NCBI GenBank assembly: GCA_003550305.1
Contig: QKYT01000008.1
Coordinates: 257,908 to 292,575, forward strand
Direction of reading: 5' to 3'
Source: Glomus cerebriforme
Lineage: Eukaryota; Glomeromycota; Glomeromycetes; Glomerales; Glomeraceae
DNA: 34,668 bases
Below, in pieces: positions 21,670 through 32,958 of the stretch. Within the stretch, counting starts at the first letter, position 1. Every line of letters starts with the position of its first letter. The translations under genes were made by a program, and so were the position numbers. The notes beneath the pieces were generated by a model. The model saw only the letters and a list, made by a program, of their open reading frames with translations, was not told the DNA's origin and searched no databases.

Positions 21670-23372
21670 ACTAATGCTGGCCAAACCTTTTAAGGCATTA
21701 TAAAAATCATCTGACGCAATTTTATTATTAAAATATCGGTCGAAGATCGATATGATAAGGCGAACTTTTAGATTGGTGAGATTAAAAGATAATAAATATT
21801 TGATTGTTAAATAAAAGTTTTATATTAGGGTGAAATAAAATAACTAAAGTATTTGACAGATTACTTTATAATGAAATGAAAGAAGTAAAAAAGAATTCAT
21901 TGTAAATTCATACTGTAGATTATTTTCAGTTACCAAATCATTAATATTTTATTATAAACTAGTAGTTGTAAATACAATCCTAGTTTTCAATACAATAATC
22001 CTGAAATCAAAAAGTTTCAACTTTCAAAGAAGGAATCATATGCATTATCAGATATTATTATTATAATTATGTTAGGAAATAAGGCGTAAAACTTTAACAG
22101 TTTATATAATACTATCAAATAAAATTGGTTTACTTTTCTGAATAAAGCAAGTAACAATATTTATTATATCATCATATTAATAATATTTAATCATCAAGAT
22201 GCCATTTTTTTAGATGTTTCATCATACTGTGAACATTGTCGAAACTAAAATCACAGTAAGGACACTCTCTTTCGTTATCATCTTCATCAACATCATTATC
22301 CTACAAATAAAATATTGAAATTATGAAAATTAAAAAAGAGGGTTGAACAGGAGTATATTGCAGCATAAAAGTAATATGAAATATACCAGTAACATGATGC
22401 TATCAATTCTTGATATATCCAAAATAAAATCTGGTAAAATATCACCACCGTCTAAATCTTCCCATTCACATTTACGACGGACAAGACGATTTTCACCATT
22501 CTTCTCGTAAACGCAGATAATGCTATTTTTTGGATCAATTAACCACCCCAGCTTTACAGATGTACCTACTCCAAAGTAATTGTTCATTCTGTTATCAATT
22601 TCCTTCAATATTTCATCACTCGTGACAACCGCAACTACAACAACAAACTCAGGAGTAAAGCATTGACCATCAAATGACCAAAGCTGATCTTCATCAAGTT
22701 CAATATAAGTTTCTTCGGGTGTGAAAGCAATGTCTGGTGCTAGAATATTCTTCTGCCTATTAGAAGGACCGAAATTAAAACCTCCTTGAGATGTGGTGAT
22801 AATGCCATTCTGACCAGTTTGAATATTCCAATTACCAAGTTGCCTGGAAATCTCTTGTATAATAGCTTCCTTGACAATTGGATTTTGTGGAATGGGAATT
22901 AGTCTTCCATTTTCAAAGTTTGTATGTACCGTAAGATTTTTACTAATGATATCAAGCTCTTCATCAGTGTAGGTGCAGTTGAGATCCAAATTATTAAGAT
23001 CTAGCTTCTTTTTCATGATTAAATTAGCTGAACAAGTAATTTGTTTAAATAATTTTTTGTTTAGGTTTATATATATTTTCCAATTAATATGGCATAGTAA
23101 ATTTACAAATCCAAGTCACAAAATTACTGTATTAGTCTGAATCAATTTTTAATTTCTAATCATTATGTCAACTTTGTAAAATTTTTTTTTTTTATACAGG
23201 TTTGATTCTGTAATAATTGTTATAAATTAGTCTAAAACCAGCTCAAATCTATTTATACTTATTTATTATTTATCATATGTCCATACATTAACTATTTAAT
23301 ATATAAAAATAATTAATGTGTTACTTCGAATTTGAGTTACGTCATATTTTTTGAATTTTTGTAAACTATCAA
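21670..23372. repeat. Segmental duplication unit 2 (Uma2 gene and flanks)
   Basis: Direct-orientation counterpart of 14095-15795, described there. Its 3' flank has GACTAATGCTGGCCAAA with a short extra CTTTTAAG piece before GCATTATAAAAATCA. Its 5' flank ends around TTTGAATTTTTGTAAACTAT. Confidence 0.75.
22187..23016 (-). CDS. Uma2-like domain fused to a C2H2 zinc finger, copy 2, catalytic residues lost, 2 exons
   Basis: Exons on the minus strand are 23016-22387 and 22300-22187, giving about 247 residues. The protein is collinear with the copy at 14554-15424. It keeps QEISRQLGNW, ILAPD95IAF and WLIDPKNSIICVY, but FVVEVAI has become FVVVVAV (V127 for E127, a GAA to GTA change). NRMKNDYFG has become NRMNNYFG, removing the candidate Lys. 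Exon 2 again gives an acidic linker and an intact CPYC...HLKKWH finger (C-x2-C-x12-H-x4-H), with a shorter linker than in copy 1. The reading frame, intron and finger are preserved, while two expected catalytic positions are not. It may therefore be a binding-only form, or an early pseudogene still open. Confidence 0.78.
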
Positions 23373-23792
23373 TGGGAATCATGCTTTATGACGCCCACCA
23401 TCATCATCATCATTGGACGACCAGCACGCTTTCTTGAATATACGTATTATATATTGATAAGAGAAAGTAATAATCGCATACAAACATCACGAGGTACTAT
23501 TGAAATATTTGAAATCTGGCTTAAAAAAATAGCTGGCAATAATAAAAATAAACGATTATCAGGACATATCTTTATTTTGTATCGGAATAAAAAGGGACAC
23601 ACAACTATATGAAGCTGTGCAAAAATCCATTTATTTTAATTAATTTAATGATGTTTTATTCAAATAACGAAAAACGAAAGAAAAATACAAAAATTCTAAA
23701 GTTAAAAATAATTTATCTATAATATAAATTCTATAATATAAATAACTGATTATTAAATAAATCTTTTTAAATAAAAAAAAAAAAAAAAAAAA

Positions 23793-23823
<31 letters not shown>

Positions 23824-23839
23824 AAAGAAAAAGTTTTTT
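23373..23839. other. Spacer with low-complexity A-rich tract
   Basis: A 74-codon plus-strand open frame (23388-23612) starts with a run of Ile codons and matches nothing I recognise; it may be a relic. From 23770 to about 23832 the sequence is almost pure A with a few T and G. The 3' UTR of the Serinc gene should lie in the right-hand part. Confidence 0.4.
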
Positions 23840-25873
23840 TTAATATACATAATTTAATATTATAAATAAAAAATTATTAAAAACACTTACAATGAATCTG
23901 TCAGGAAATAAAGCAGGAGCAACCAAAGACCAATAATATAATAAAAAGCAAACCCAACCTGAGATAACTTTAACCCAAACAATCGTATAACTTTTACCAA
24001 TAACAACTAATTTTTCGTTTCCCGTCATTGTAATAGTGTTCCTTTATAAATAAAGAAAAAATGATTATTAAATTTTCTCAAAATTACGAAAAATAAATAT
24101 ATTGAGATAAAAATAAAATCAAAATTTACCAGCTCGTTAATAACATAGCAACATACATAGCTGCAATTGCAAATATAAAATGGAAAAATGTATAATTATA
24201 AGCAACATCATGATTTTCATCACCTATAAGATCATGGGCTTCTTCATCCAAGACTGATGGAAGAAAAACTCTAAAAAATTAAATAAATAAATAAAATGAT
24301 GGAAAATTATTTTAATGAAAATTAATTACTTACCCTCTTTGGACAGAATCCATGATTGTTTGAGAATAATTTGATGTTGACAATGGTTGTTCATCTTTGG
24401 ACTCATTAGTCGTTAAAGGAATCGTATTAGAAAATTCATCATTATCATTACAATTAACACGATGATATTTATAAATAGTAGAAGAATAATTCATTAATAA
24501 TGCTTTTCCTTGACTCGCAGCTCTTGAAGTTGAATAAGAAATGGCCAGAAAGGTGAATAAAGCTCCAATGATAATTGATGTTTTACGTGTTTTATGAGTA
24601 GAATTCAAAGGATTACACATATCGTGAGTTGGTTCATTTGCTGCAGCACTTAATATTAAATAAGTACAATAAATTACTACCATTGATGCTTGTGGTAATC
24701 CTGAACGAGGGTTTCCTTCTTGAATTTTTGGATGTATGCATAGCAACGTTCCAATGATACATAATACCGAATTTAAAGTTATAAAAAATTGATTAATTGA
24801 ACATCCTGATCTGGCAAAAAATGCGTACACTATTGAAGTCATTATAATTGCACCAGCAAACATCAAAAGTGTTGATCCAACAAGAATTATTTTCCATTTA
24901 TTATCATTAGATTGATCGTATTTGTCCATACATTTTTCGCTCCATGTATGTGCAAAATCTACCAAGAGAACTAAACCGACGAGAATAAATATTGCTGCTC
25001 CAATTAATGAAATATAATTTCCCCAAACCAAAAAAAATTCATTGGGAATAAAAAATGATCCGATTATAAGACCTATCCATAACAACACTTTAGGTCCCCA
25101 CCATCTATATAAAAGAATAATAAACCATAAGTGTATCGAGCTTGTTAAAAAATGAGAATGATTTTTCAACATTTACCCATTTTGAATTGCCGACCGAGGA
25201 TTACGATTATCTTTAATTCCAATAACTAAAACTCCCAAGAAAAAATGGAATAATGAAAGTGCAAAACAAACTCGATGAACCTAAATCAAAGTATATCAAA
25301 AACTAATTATTATAAAAATAAACTCGAAATTTAAATATAATGATTAACTGATTTACCGTTAAAACGCCAAAACAACTTCCTTCTGGACAGTTTAGATGTA
25401 AATTGTTATGTGTTTTTTTTTCAAGTTTTTTAACGACCCAATCAGACATCATTGTCCATGCAAGCTATCGTTATGTAATAAATAAATGAAGAAAATTAAT
25501 TAACCTTTAGTCGTGCAAACACAAAAGACTGCGGAACTCGTGCATAAATTTCATGATTTGAGATTTTTACTTACGATTGAATTCAAAAGCAGTATTATCT
25601 AAATATTATGATAATATGTTGATTAATCAATATTCTATCAAAATTTAATACTTGATAAAAGTTCATTCATTTACGTACTGCATAAACAACTCTTGTCGCT
25701 ATAGAATTACCGCAATGACATGATCTGAAACCTAAATTACATGCTGCTGCTGAAAAACATGAGGAAATCCATGCTATGATTCCAATTCCAAGGACCATTT
25801 TTTGATAAAAGTATCCGTAGTGTACGCAAAATTTGCGGCGCAGTAATATATTGGAAATTATTAAGACCGACAA
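23840..25873 (-). CDS. Serinc/TMS1 family multipass membrane protein, 7 exons
   Basis: Exons on the minus strand: 25873-25679, 25598-25575 (24 nt), 25464-25357, 25280-25177, 25104-24334, 24270-24130 and 24041-23840. They join to about 514 residues, near the family's 450-500. Serinc proteins are endoplasmic reticulum/endomembrane proteins of 9-11 membrane segments, linked to serine-derived lipid synthesis and phospholipid scrambling. Landmarks: Cys-rich start SSCFSAAACNLGFRSCHCG, TRVVYAIILLLNSI across the microexon, NCPEGSCFGVLT, VHRVCFALSLFHFFLGVLV, RSAIQNG, then FFIP, VLLVDFAHTW (about 189-198), PKIQEGNPRSGLPQASMV, YSTSRAA, an acidic loop, and WVKVISGWVCFLLYYWSLVAPALFPDR. The start could be the ATG at 25873 or an in-frame Met 25 codons later (MVLGIG), which is more family-like. 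The 3' end is uncertain: a GTAAGT follows PDRFI, so a short last exon may replace the read-through tail. Confidence 0.9.
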
Positions 25874-27719
25874 AAGTTTAAAACATTATATATATATTTT
25901 TTTAAAATTCCAATTATTTGAAATTTTAAAGAAAAGCATGAAATGATAAATCAAAACTTAAAACGTACCCCGGCTGCCTCAATTAAAAACCTTTTTATAA
26001 TAAAGTTTGTATCATGTGAGAATGAATTTTTAATTGAGAATTTTATGTTGAAATTCTGTACAAAAGTTTCACACATTTACCGTTGGATATCCTTTTAAAA
26101 ATAAGTTTAATGCGGAGATGACTTTTACATAATTTAGACTAACTTGATAAAGATGTATCTCACGATAGTATTTCCGAGTATTTTTTTGGTTGAACAAGAT
26201 CTACAAGAACTTGTCCATAAAGTTGCAATTTTTTTAATGCATGCGATAACGCCCTATCACTGCAGATATTTGATTGGATTGAATTTTTAATTATTTAAAA
26301 TGTTTCTGTACTTTTTTTTTTTTTAAGAATGAATAACGATAATCATTAATCATCTGTTAATTATACTTAAAATCTCGCGCTGATCTTTAATAAAAAAAAA
26401 AGAACAATGTAATAAATGAATTCTGTCAATATTACGATATTTATTAGATTGTGATAATTATAAACAAGATCCGAATTTTCAAAATTTTTAAAATCATTAA
26501 ATTTTGAATTTAGTTTTTGTAGCGTAGGTAAAATACGTTGTCATAAATGCGAAACAAAATATTTAATATAACTATATACAGTTGACCCCCTCTATAATCA
26601 CACTCTCGAGAGTTCTTGTATGGGGGAGTGCTATAATGAGCTGAACAAATGATGTGACGTGCAGTCACTAGTATTTTAGGTAGTCAATAATCGTGTACTA
26701 TGGGGGTGGTGTAATATCTTAATATAACTCTATTATTAATTAAAAGGCAAAGGAAATTATAATATTTTTGTGAATTGTCATTATTTCTTTGGTTTAACGT
26801 TAAAATTCGCGCGCACGGATACTTTTACGTTATGATCTTTAATAGTAATGTTAAGATTCATTTTAATATTATGTTGAAAAAATTTTTGCCAACATATTTA
26901 TTTATTTATTTATTTTTTTTAATATTTGAATAATTTATATAAAGTGAGTCGCAATGTATTGTGTAATAAATAGTTTAGTTTTAAAACTATAAGTTAAATC
27001 GAAATCTCAGCTTTTTTAAATTTTAATCTTAAATGCAAATTTGTTCCAATTAGTACATTAGCGCATAATATATATATATATATATATCTATTTTATATTC
27101 CTCGAATGATCTTTAAATTAATATCTGAAGAATTGTTCGTCCTCGTTTATATAATATAATTTCAGGCAACATTTTTTCCATTGGTTTAAAAATTATTTTT
27201 AATTCCTTTTGCCCATTCTAAAAATATCAATCAATACCTTTAAAAATTTCAATATATTTCATACAATTATTCACATCCCCACCCACGCATAGCATCATGC
27301 TATTCTGCAAAAATACCAAAAAATAAAAATAATAAAAGATTTATCACAATACCACCCAAGACAGTATTACAATTCTGAGAGATAGAGAGAAAGTTGTGTT
27401 TCGTTCTGAAAAAAAAAATATCTTTTCAACGTTTTATATATGGTTTTATAAATTAGTTACGAAATTTGACTCATTGAATACTAGGAGAAACATTATGAAC
27501 TAGATCATGCAAAGCAATCAAATCAATAAATATTTGTTACGAATTGTGATATATTCTTTAAATAAGATAGTAATATATTGATTATTCTATTTAATTCTAA
27601 ATTTTGTGGTAACAATATTTTAAATCAAAAATGCTTTCATTTTATTGTATCTTACGACAAAAAAAAAATACATATATTCTGAAAAATAAATTAATAATAA
27701 AATCATGATATGTAGTATA
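25874..27719. other. Long intergenic region between Serinc and the BTB-TLDc cluster
   Basis: I find no supportable gene. The first ~150 bases should be the promoter/5' UTR of the Serinc gene. A GC-richer patch at about 26575-26710 looks like a small decayed transposon (listed separately). There is a (TA)n run at about 27068-27087. The last part is the 3' flank of the first BTB-TLDc gene. Confidence 0.4.
26575..26710. mobile_element. Possible small TIR element remnant
   Basis: The left edge reads ACAGTTGACCCCCTCTATAA. The reverse complement of the right edge reads TACACCACCCCCATAGTACA, giving an imperfect terminal inverted repeat. The edge starts with TACAGT, as in many Tc1/mariner-pogo elements that insert at TA. 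Inside is a 12-bp palindrome ACTCTCGAGAGT (26602-26613). No ORF. The assignment is weak. Confidence 0.3.
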
Positions 27720-29220
27720 TCATCTTCTAATAATTTGAAATACTTCATAATCTTCCATAGGAAAATCTCCATTATCATCTCTTATCTTTTTTTCATAAGA
27801 AGTTTTTATACAAAAACTCTTATTATAATCGTTATGTTCATCTACCGAACCTATCGCGAGATCACGGTCAAAACATGGCCCATTTCTTGGGTGATTTGCC
27901 ATTGCACTATTCATACATTTTACATTGCTAATAATTGCGTTAAAAGGTTTATTCCTACTTTTAAAAGAAAAAATAAAACTATCTTTAGTTTTATTCCAAC
28001 AATCAGAAGATAACCATGTTAAGGGATTATATCCACCAATAATTTCTTCCGATCTTTTTATTTTAATAAAGGTGACGGTGATAGGTTTATTGTCACATAG
28101 TGTATGAAACTTTTCAGCAGTAAATCCATCTCGACTTCCTCTTAATAATAATTTAAATTTATATGGTAAATATAATTCTCTTAAATATGCAAAATTACTA
28201 TTAATATCCACTTTATCAATCCATCTTGAAATAATTGAAACAATATTTAAATTAACAATTTTTGAATCAATAATTCCACTTATATTAATATTTCTAGGAA
28301 GTGAAATATTATTATCATTTGGCTCAATATCAGGATTCATATAAGAAGCATATAAATCTTTATAAAGTTGTTGCTTTAAAAGTTTTTTATATGGATCAAC
28401 TTTTTGTAAGAATTCTTTAGACGAAAAACTGAAAAATCTAATCAAAGGTAAACAATTTTGTAAGGTATTTTCCATTACTTTGAAATCATCATCAGTCCAA
28501 GTATCAGGATCTGAAATAAGTGTTGAATTTTGTGCAAGTCCCCATTTTAATACATGTTCCCAAACTTCAGTTTCTTTCATTTGTAAATCATCCCTTTTAA
28601 TAAGTTCAATCAAAGATTTTTCAGGAAGAGAAGTAAAATCAAATGAATTAAATATTTTCTCGGGGGATTGAGCCATTAGGTTTGTACAAAATTGTTGAAT
28701 TTCTAATAAATTATCAGATTGAAAACTTATTCGATGAGTAATATCAAAATGTTGTTCCATCCATTGTGATTTATTTTTAATTAAATATTTTTGTAAATAA
28801 TCAACAAGTTCTTGAAGACAAAGTTCGTCCGCTGCAGCCAAAACTTTAAGAAAGTCTGAAGTGTCTTGCTCATTTAACGAAAGAATACCACCATAAATAT
28901 ACCTATATTTAAAAAAAATTTAGTTAAAAATAAATATTAAATATTAGGTTTATCTATAATATAACTTACTCTAAAATAATTTGAAAGATTTCTGGTGAAA
29001 TATTTGGAAACTTAATATGNNTCAAGATATTGTCATTATTTCTTCTGTTTGAAGTCAAAGCTCGTCGTAAATATGGAGAGCGGTAACACAGGATATTCAT
29101 ATGAGCACGAAATATTTTTACATTAGGGTCTTCACCAACTTCAATTGTAACATCAAAATATTCATCATCTTTTAATAATTCAATATAATTTTGACTTAAT
29201 TTTGAAAAAAATTTAGACAT
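27720..29220 (-). CDS. BTB-BACK-TLDc protein, copy A, 2 exons
   Basis: Exons 29220-28970 and 28902-27720 on the minus strand join (phase 2) to about 477 residues. The BTB/POZ domain (about 17-100) shows DDEYFDVTIEVG, FRAHMNILCYRSPYLR and FPNISPEIFQIILEYIYGG. A BACK-like helical region (about 120-230) carries FCTNLMAQSPEKIF and VWEHVLKWGLAQN. The TLDc domain (about 285-475) runs from LPYKFKLLLRGSRDGFT through FHTLCDN and EEIIGGYNPLTW to KKIRDDNGDFPMEDYEVFQII. BTB-BACK proteins often act as Cullin-3 adaptors; the TLDc domain is linked to oxidative-stress protection and V-ATPase interaction in other eukaryotes. Two N bases (29020-29021) leave one residue undefined. The start codon was chosen by alignment with the other two copies. 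Its TLDc tail is the most divergent of the three. Confidence 0.92.
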
Positions 29221-29331
29221 AATTTTAAAAATAGGAGATGAATAAAAATTTGAGCGTAAGACGTAAGAGACGTAAGTCACCCCATTTATGATTTATTAAG
29301 GTTTTAAGTTACACAGTTGCAACGGATGTAC
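29221..29331 (-). promoter_or_regulatory. Upstream region shared by the BTB-TLDc copies (copy A)
   Basis: The words AAGGTTTTAAGTTACACAGT and GATGTAC, then TGTACATCCTACCAAAATTA beyond the insertion at 29332-30054, also occur upstream of copy B (about 31990-32100). A shorter version lies upstream of copy C (about 34500-34580). This suggests the promoter was copied together with the genes. Confidence 0.45.
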
Positions 29332-30054
29332 TAGAGTGGTACTAACCGGTTTGACCCGGTTTATTAGGAACCCGGTTAGAAACGGTTTATAACGCAAACC
29401 GGTTTTCGTTTTAATTAAGTTTTAAGGCCGATCATCAAAAAAAGTTGCGCGAAATTGTCTTAAATTCTAAGGCCGATTATCAAATAAATTTAAGGCAAAT
29501 TATCAAGAAAATTCGTGTTTATTTCAAAATTTTTTGAAGAATTTGAATAGTAAACTCTATATTTTTGTCATTGAAACATTGAAACAAATTTATTTTAATA
29601 AAATTCACAATAAAAGTACTTCAGAAATAGACCTTGAAGATAATGATTCTATAATTTCTGAAAATAATGATTTTATATCAGAACTAATACATAACTGTTA
29701 TTACTAAATTATTACAAAAAAAACTAATACCAAACTAAAAATGAAATTAAAAGAAACTACTATCAAAACTAAAATTAAAGCAAATTAAAATATATCAATA
29801 TTCTCACTATTTCTCTTTAAAATAACATTTCATTTACAGTGTTATTAATCGTTTCTGTTTCAGAATCAGAAAATATAGTGGAATGTGAAAATGAACTTGT
29901 TTTTAATAACAAAAAAATGAAGAAAATCTTGAAAAGTTTTTAATCATGCAATATGAACATTGCTAGATTTATTACATTAACCTAGGCAATTTATTCAGAG
30001 AACATAAAAATTTTATAAAATCGGTTTTCTAAATACAACCGGTTCCAAACTCTA
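29332..30054. mobile_element. 723-bp TIR insertion, possibly hAT-like
   Basis: The left end is TAGAGTGGTACTAACCGGTT and the reverse complement of the right end is TAGAGTTTGGAACCGGTTGT. GTAC flanks both sides (29328-29331, 30055-30058). The equivalent positions upstream of copies B and C lack it: they read GATGTAC-AT... and GTGTAC-AATA... straight into ACATC(C/T)TAC. The subterminal ACCGG repeats and TAGAGT-type ends recall hAT elements, but those usually make 8-bp duplications. No intact ORF; short acidic open stretches near 29640-29700 could be transposase scraps. Confidence 0.65.
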
Positions 30055-30473
30055 GTACGTTTGTACTGTACATCCTACCAAAATTATACGAAATTAACTA
30101 TTTAAATATTACCAAAGTAAGCCAAATCTGATGTTAAATAATTTAATACTCTAAAATCTAAAATTTAAATATTATCATTAAAAATACAGTATATTAGGTT
30201 TGGGTATTGTCAAATTATCATTTTAAGAGGTATTGGACTTGGTATTGGCAAGATAACCAAATCTTGTAGTGGTACGGACTTCCTATTATTGCTTCAGCTT
30301 TATAACCAAAATTTGTGAAGAATAAACAATTCGCTCAGATTTATTTCAACTATAATATTAATTGCTTTTCAAGAATTGCTTACAGCTAATAATTTGTTTT
30401 CTTTATTACTATGTTATATTTAAAAATAATTTAGTCATATTAACTTCAATAAAACCTATCTTTAATATAAAAA
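30055..30473. other. Spacer between BTB-TLDc copies A and B
   Basis: Tandem-duplicated non-coding sequence: CTCTAAAATCTAAAATTTAA, GGTATTGGCAAGAT and ACCAAAATTTG words recur in the spacer at 32590-32790 between copies B and C. GCCAAATCTGATG at 30120-30132 corresponds to 34615-34627, where a transposon sits in the other copy. No gene. Confidence 0.5.
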
Positions 30474-31958
30474 TTAAATTGTCTTTTTAATGATTTGAAA
30501 TACTTCGTAGTCTTCTATAGAAAATTTACCTTCAGTATTTCTTATCTTTTTTTCATAATACCTTTGTTTATATGAAGTATGATTATAATCTGTAGATTCA
30601 TTAGTAGCCCATATCCTAATATCATTACCGAAATATGGACCATCTCTAGCTTTAAACAAGAATGCATAATCTGTATCTTTTACATTACTAATAATTGCAT
30701 TTTTAATATTTTTATTTTTAAAAGAAAATATAAAACTATCCCTAGTTTTACCAAATAAATCAGAAGATTCCCATTTTAAAGGGTTATAACCACCAATAAT
30801 CTCTTCTGTTCCTTTTACTTTAATAAATGTAATAGTATTAGGTTTACCATCACACAATGTATGAAAGTTTTTAGGAGTAAATCCATCTCGGCTTCCTCTT
30901 AACAATAATTCAAATTTGTATGGTAAATATGATTCTTTACAATTATCATCATTAATAACCATCTTATCGATCCATCTAGAAATAGTTGAAACAATACCAG
31001 AATCAACAATTTGTGAATCAATAATTTTTCTAGGACGGGAAATCTTGTCAGTTGGTATACTATCAGGGTCCAAATAATAACTTATCAAATCTTTATAAAG
31101 TTGTTGTTCTAATAGTTTTTTATATGGACGAACATTTCGTGAGAATTCTTTAGATGATAAACTAAAAAATCTAATTGAAGGAAGACAATTTTGTAGAGTC
31201 TTTTCCATTGTTTTGAAATCATCATCTGACCAAGTGTTAGGGTCTAAAACGAGAGTTGGATTTTGTGCAAGACCCCATTTTAATACATATTCCCAAACTT
31301 CAATTTCATTCATTTGTAAATCATCCCTTTTAATAAGTGAAATTAAAGATTTTTCAGAAAGTGAAGTAAAATCCAATGATTTAAATATTTTTTCAGGAGA
31401 TTGAGCCATTAAATTCGTACAAAACTCTTGAAGTTCCAATAAATTATTAGATTGTGAGCTAATTTGTTGTGTAAATTCAAAATGTTGTTCTATCCATTCA
31501 ATTTTATTTTCAATTAAATATTTTTGTAAATAATTGACTAACTCTTGAAGACAAAGCTTATCTGCAGCAGCCAAAACTTTAAGAAATTCAGAAACGTCTT
31601 GCTCATTTAACGAAAGAATGCCACCATAAATATACCTATATTTGAAAAATTTAGTTAAAAAATAAATATTAAATACTGGATTTGCTAAATATACAGTAAC
31701 TTACTTTAAAATAATTTGAAAGGTTTCCAGTGAAATATTTGGAAACTTAATATGGGTCAAGATATTGTCATTATTTCTTCTGTTTGAAGTCAATGCTCGT
31801 CGTAAATATGGAGAACGGTAACACAAAATATTCATATGAGCACGAAATATTTTTACATTAGGGTCTTCACCAACTTCAATTGTAATGTCAAAATATTCAT
31901 CATCTTTTAGTAATTCAATATAATTTTGACTTAACTTCGAAAAAAATTGAGTAGACAT
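30474..31958 (-). CDS. BTB-BACK-TLDc protein, copy B, 2 exons
   Basis: Exons 31958-31705 and 31635-30474 give about 471 residues, with the intron at the same place and phase as in copies A and C. The BTB exon differs from the others at only a few residues (for example ISLETFQIILK). The BACK region carries LQEFCTNLMAQSPEKIFKSLDF and VWEYVLKWGLAQN. TLDc runs LPYKFELLLRGSRDGFTPKNF ... EEIIGGYNPLKWESSDLFGKTRDSFIFSF ... IRIWATNES ... YEVFQIIKKTI. The linker between BACK and TLDc is shorter than in A and C and diverged. The likely role is a ubiquitin-ligase adaptor or a TLDc stress protein, as for the neighbours; there is no direct evidence here. Confidence 0.92.
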
Positions 31959-32958
31959 TATTTTAAAAAATAGGAGATAATAAAAAATTTGGGCGTACAG
32001 TAAGTTACTTCATTTATTAAGGTTTTAAGTTACACAGTTGCAAATTGCAATTGATGTACATTGTATTGTACAGTACATCCTACCAAAATTATACGAAATT
32101 AATACCAAAATCAAGCATCTCAAAATTAGCGAACGTTTCACCGGCAGGTCATTTCACCGACAAAAAATTTTTTCAACAAAATTTTTTTTAATAATAATAA
32201 ACAAATATTAATTTTTTATAATCTAAGTTTTAAAATTGTGATTATGACACTAATATAATAATCAAACGATATAATAAAAATTAAATTAATAATACATTTA
32301 GTATATAATATAAAAAAATGAATAAACTAAGCTATCTAAATGGTTTGGAAGAGATAGAAAGTATCAAAAAATATTTTATTTTTACTAGCCTTGTCGTCGA
32401 TGAACCGATTGTGACCCCGTTGACGAAACGTCTGTCAGCGAAACGAAATGATTGTCGGTGAAATGAACCAGTCCATGTAGGATAAACAAAAGCATAATTA
32501 TAACATTTTGTTTATTAATAAATTTTAACAGGTTTAAATTCTTTTTTTTTTCATTTTAAAAGTTAAATATGATATTATTAGTAACTAATGTACTCTAAAA
32601 TCTAAAATTTAAATTTGCGATATATTAAGTTTAGAAATTAATAATTTAGATAGCGAATGTACAATAAAAGTTCACGCTGAGTTTTCGTTAATTTATTTTA
32701 CGTGGTATTGGCAAGATGGTAAAATATCTTGTAATGGTACGGAACCTCCATCATTGCTTGTTTTTCCAAACCAAAATTTGCGAAGACCAAACAGATTATT
32801 TGTAATTGTAAATATTAAATTACTTTTTGAACTCCAGCCAAGAATTATTTATTTAAATAGTTACAGGCTTACTATGTTATATATAAAAAAAATAATATAG
32901 TCATATACTCATATTAACTAACTTCAATAAAACTCATCCATTTAGTGTAAAAATTAAA
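31959..32958. other. Spacer between BTB-TLDc copies B and C
   Basis: Contains the shared upstream region of copy B (31980-32100), a small inverted-repeat element (about 32131-32475), and the shared 3'-flank words (32590-32790) followed by the 3' UTR of copy C. No gene. Confidence 0.5.
32131..32475. mobile_element. ~345-bp inverted-repeat element (MITE-like)
   Basis: CATTTCACCGACAA at 32150-32163 recurs exactly as its inverse complement at 32452-32465. The flanking GTTTCACCGGCAGG (left) resembles the right-arm sequences GTTCATTTCACC and GTTTCG-CTGACAG read in reverse complement. The interior is AT-rich without ORF. The equivalent spacer between copies A and B has no such sequence, so this is a later insertion. 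Exact ends are not fixed. Confidence 0.6.

Noticed and set aside
23388..23612. 74-codon plus-strand frame beginning MTPTIIIIIG
   Set aside because: It starts in an ATC repeat and matches nothing known to me; it could be a relic, but a gene call is not supported.
23770..23832. Long A-rich tract as a retrotransposon poly-A tail
   Set aside because: No retroelement body or target-site duplication adjoins it; homopolymers of this kind occur throughout the window.
27705..28671. Plus-strand open frames opposite BTB-TLDc copy A (similar ones opposite copies B and C)
   Set aside because: Antisense shadows of long conserved coding exons; they recur only because the sense genes are paralogous.
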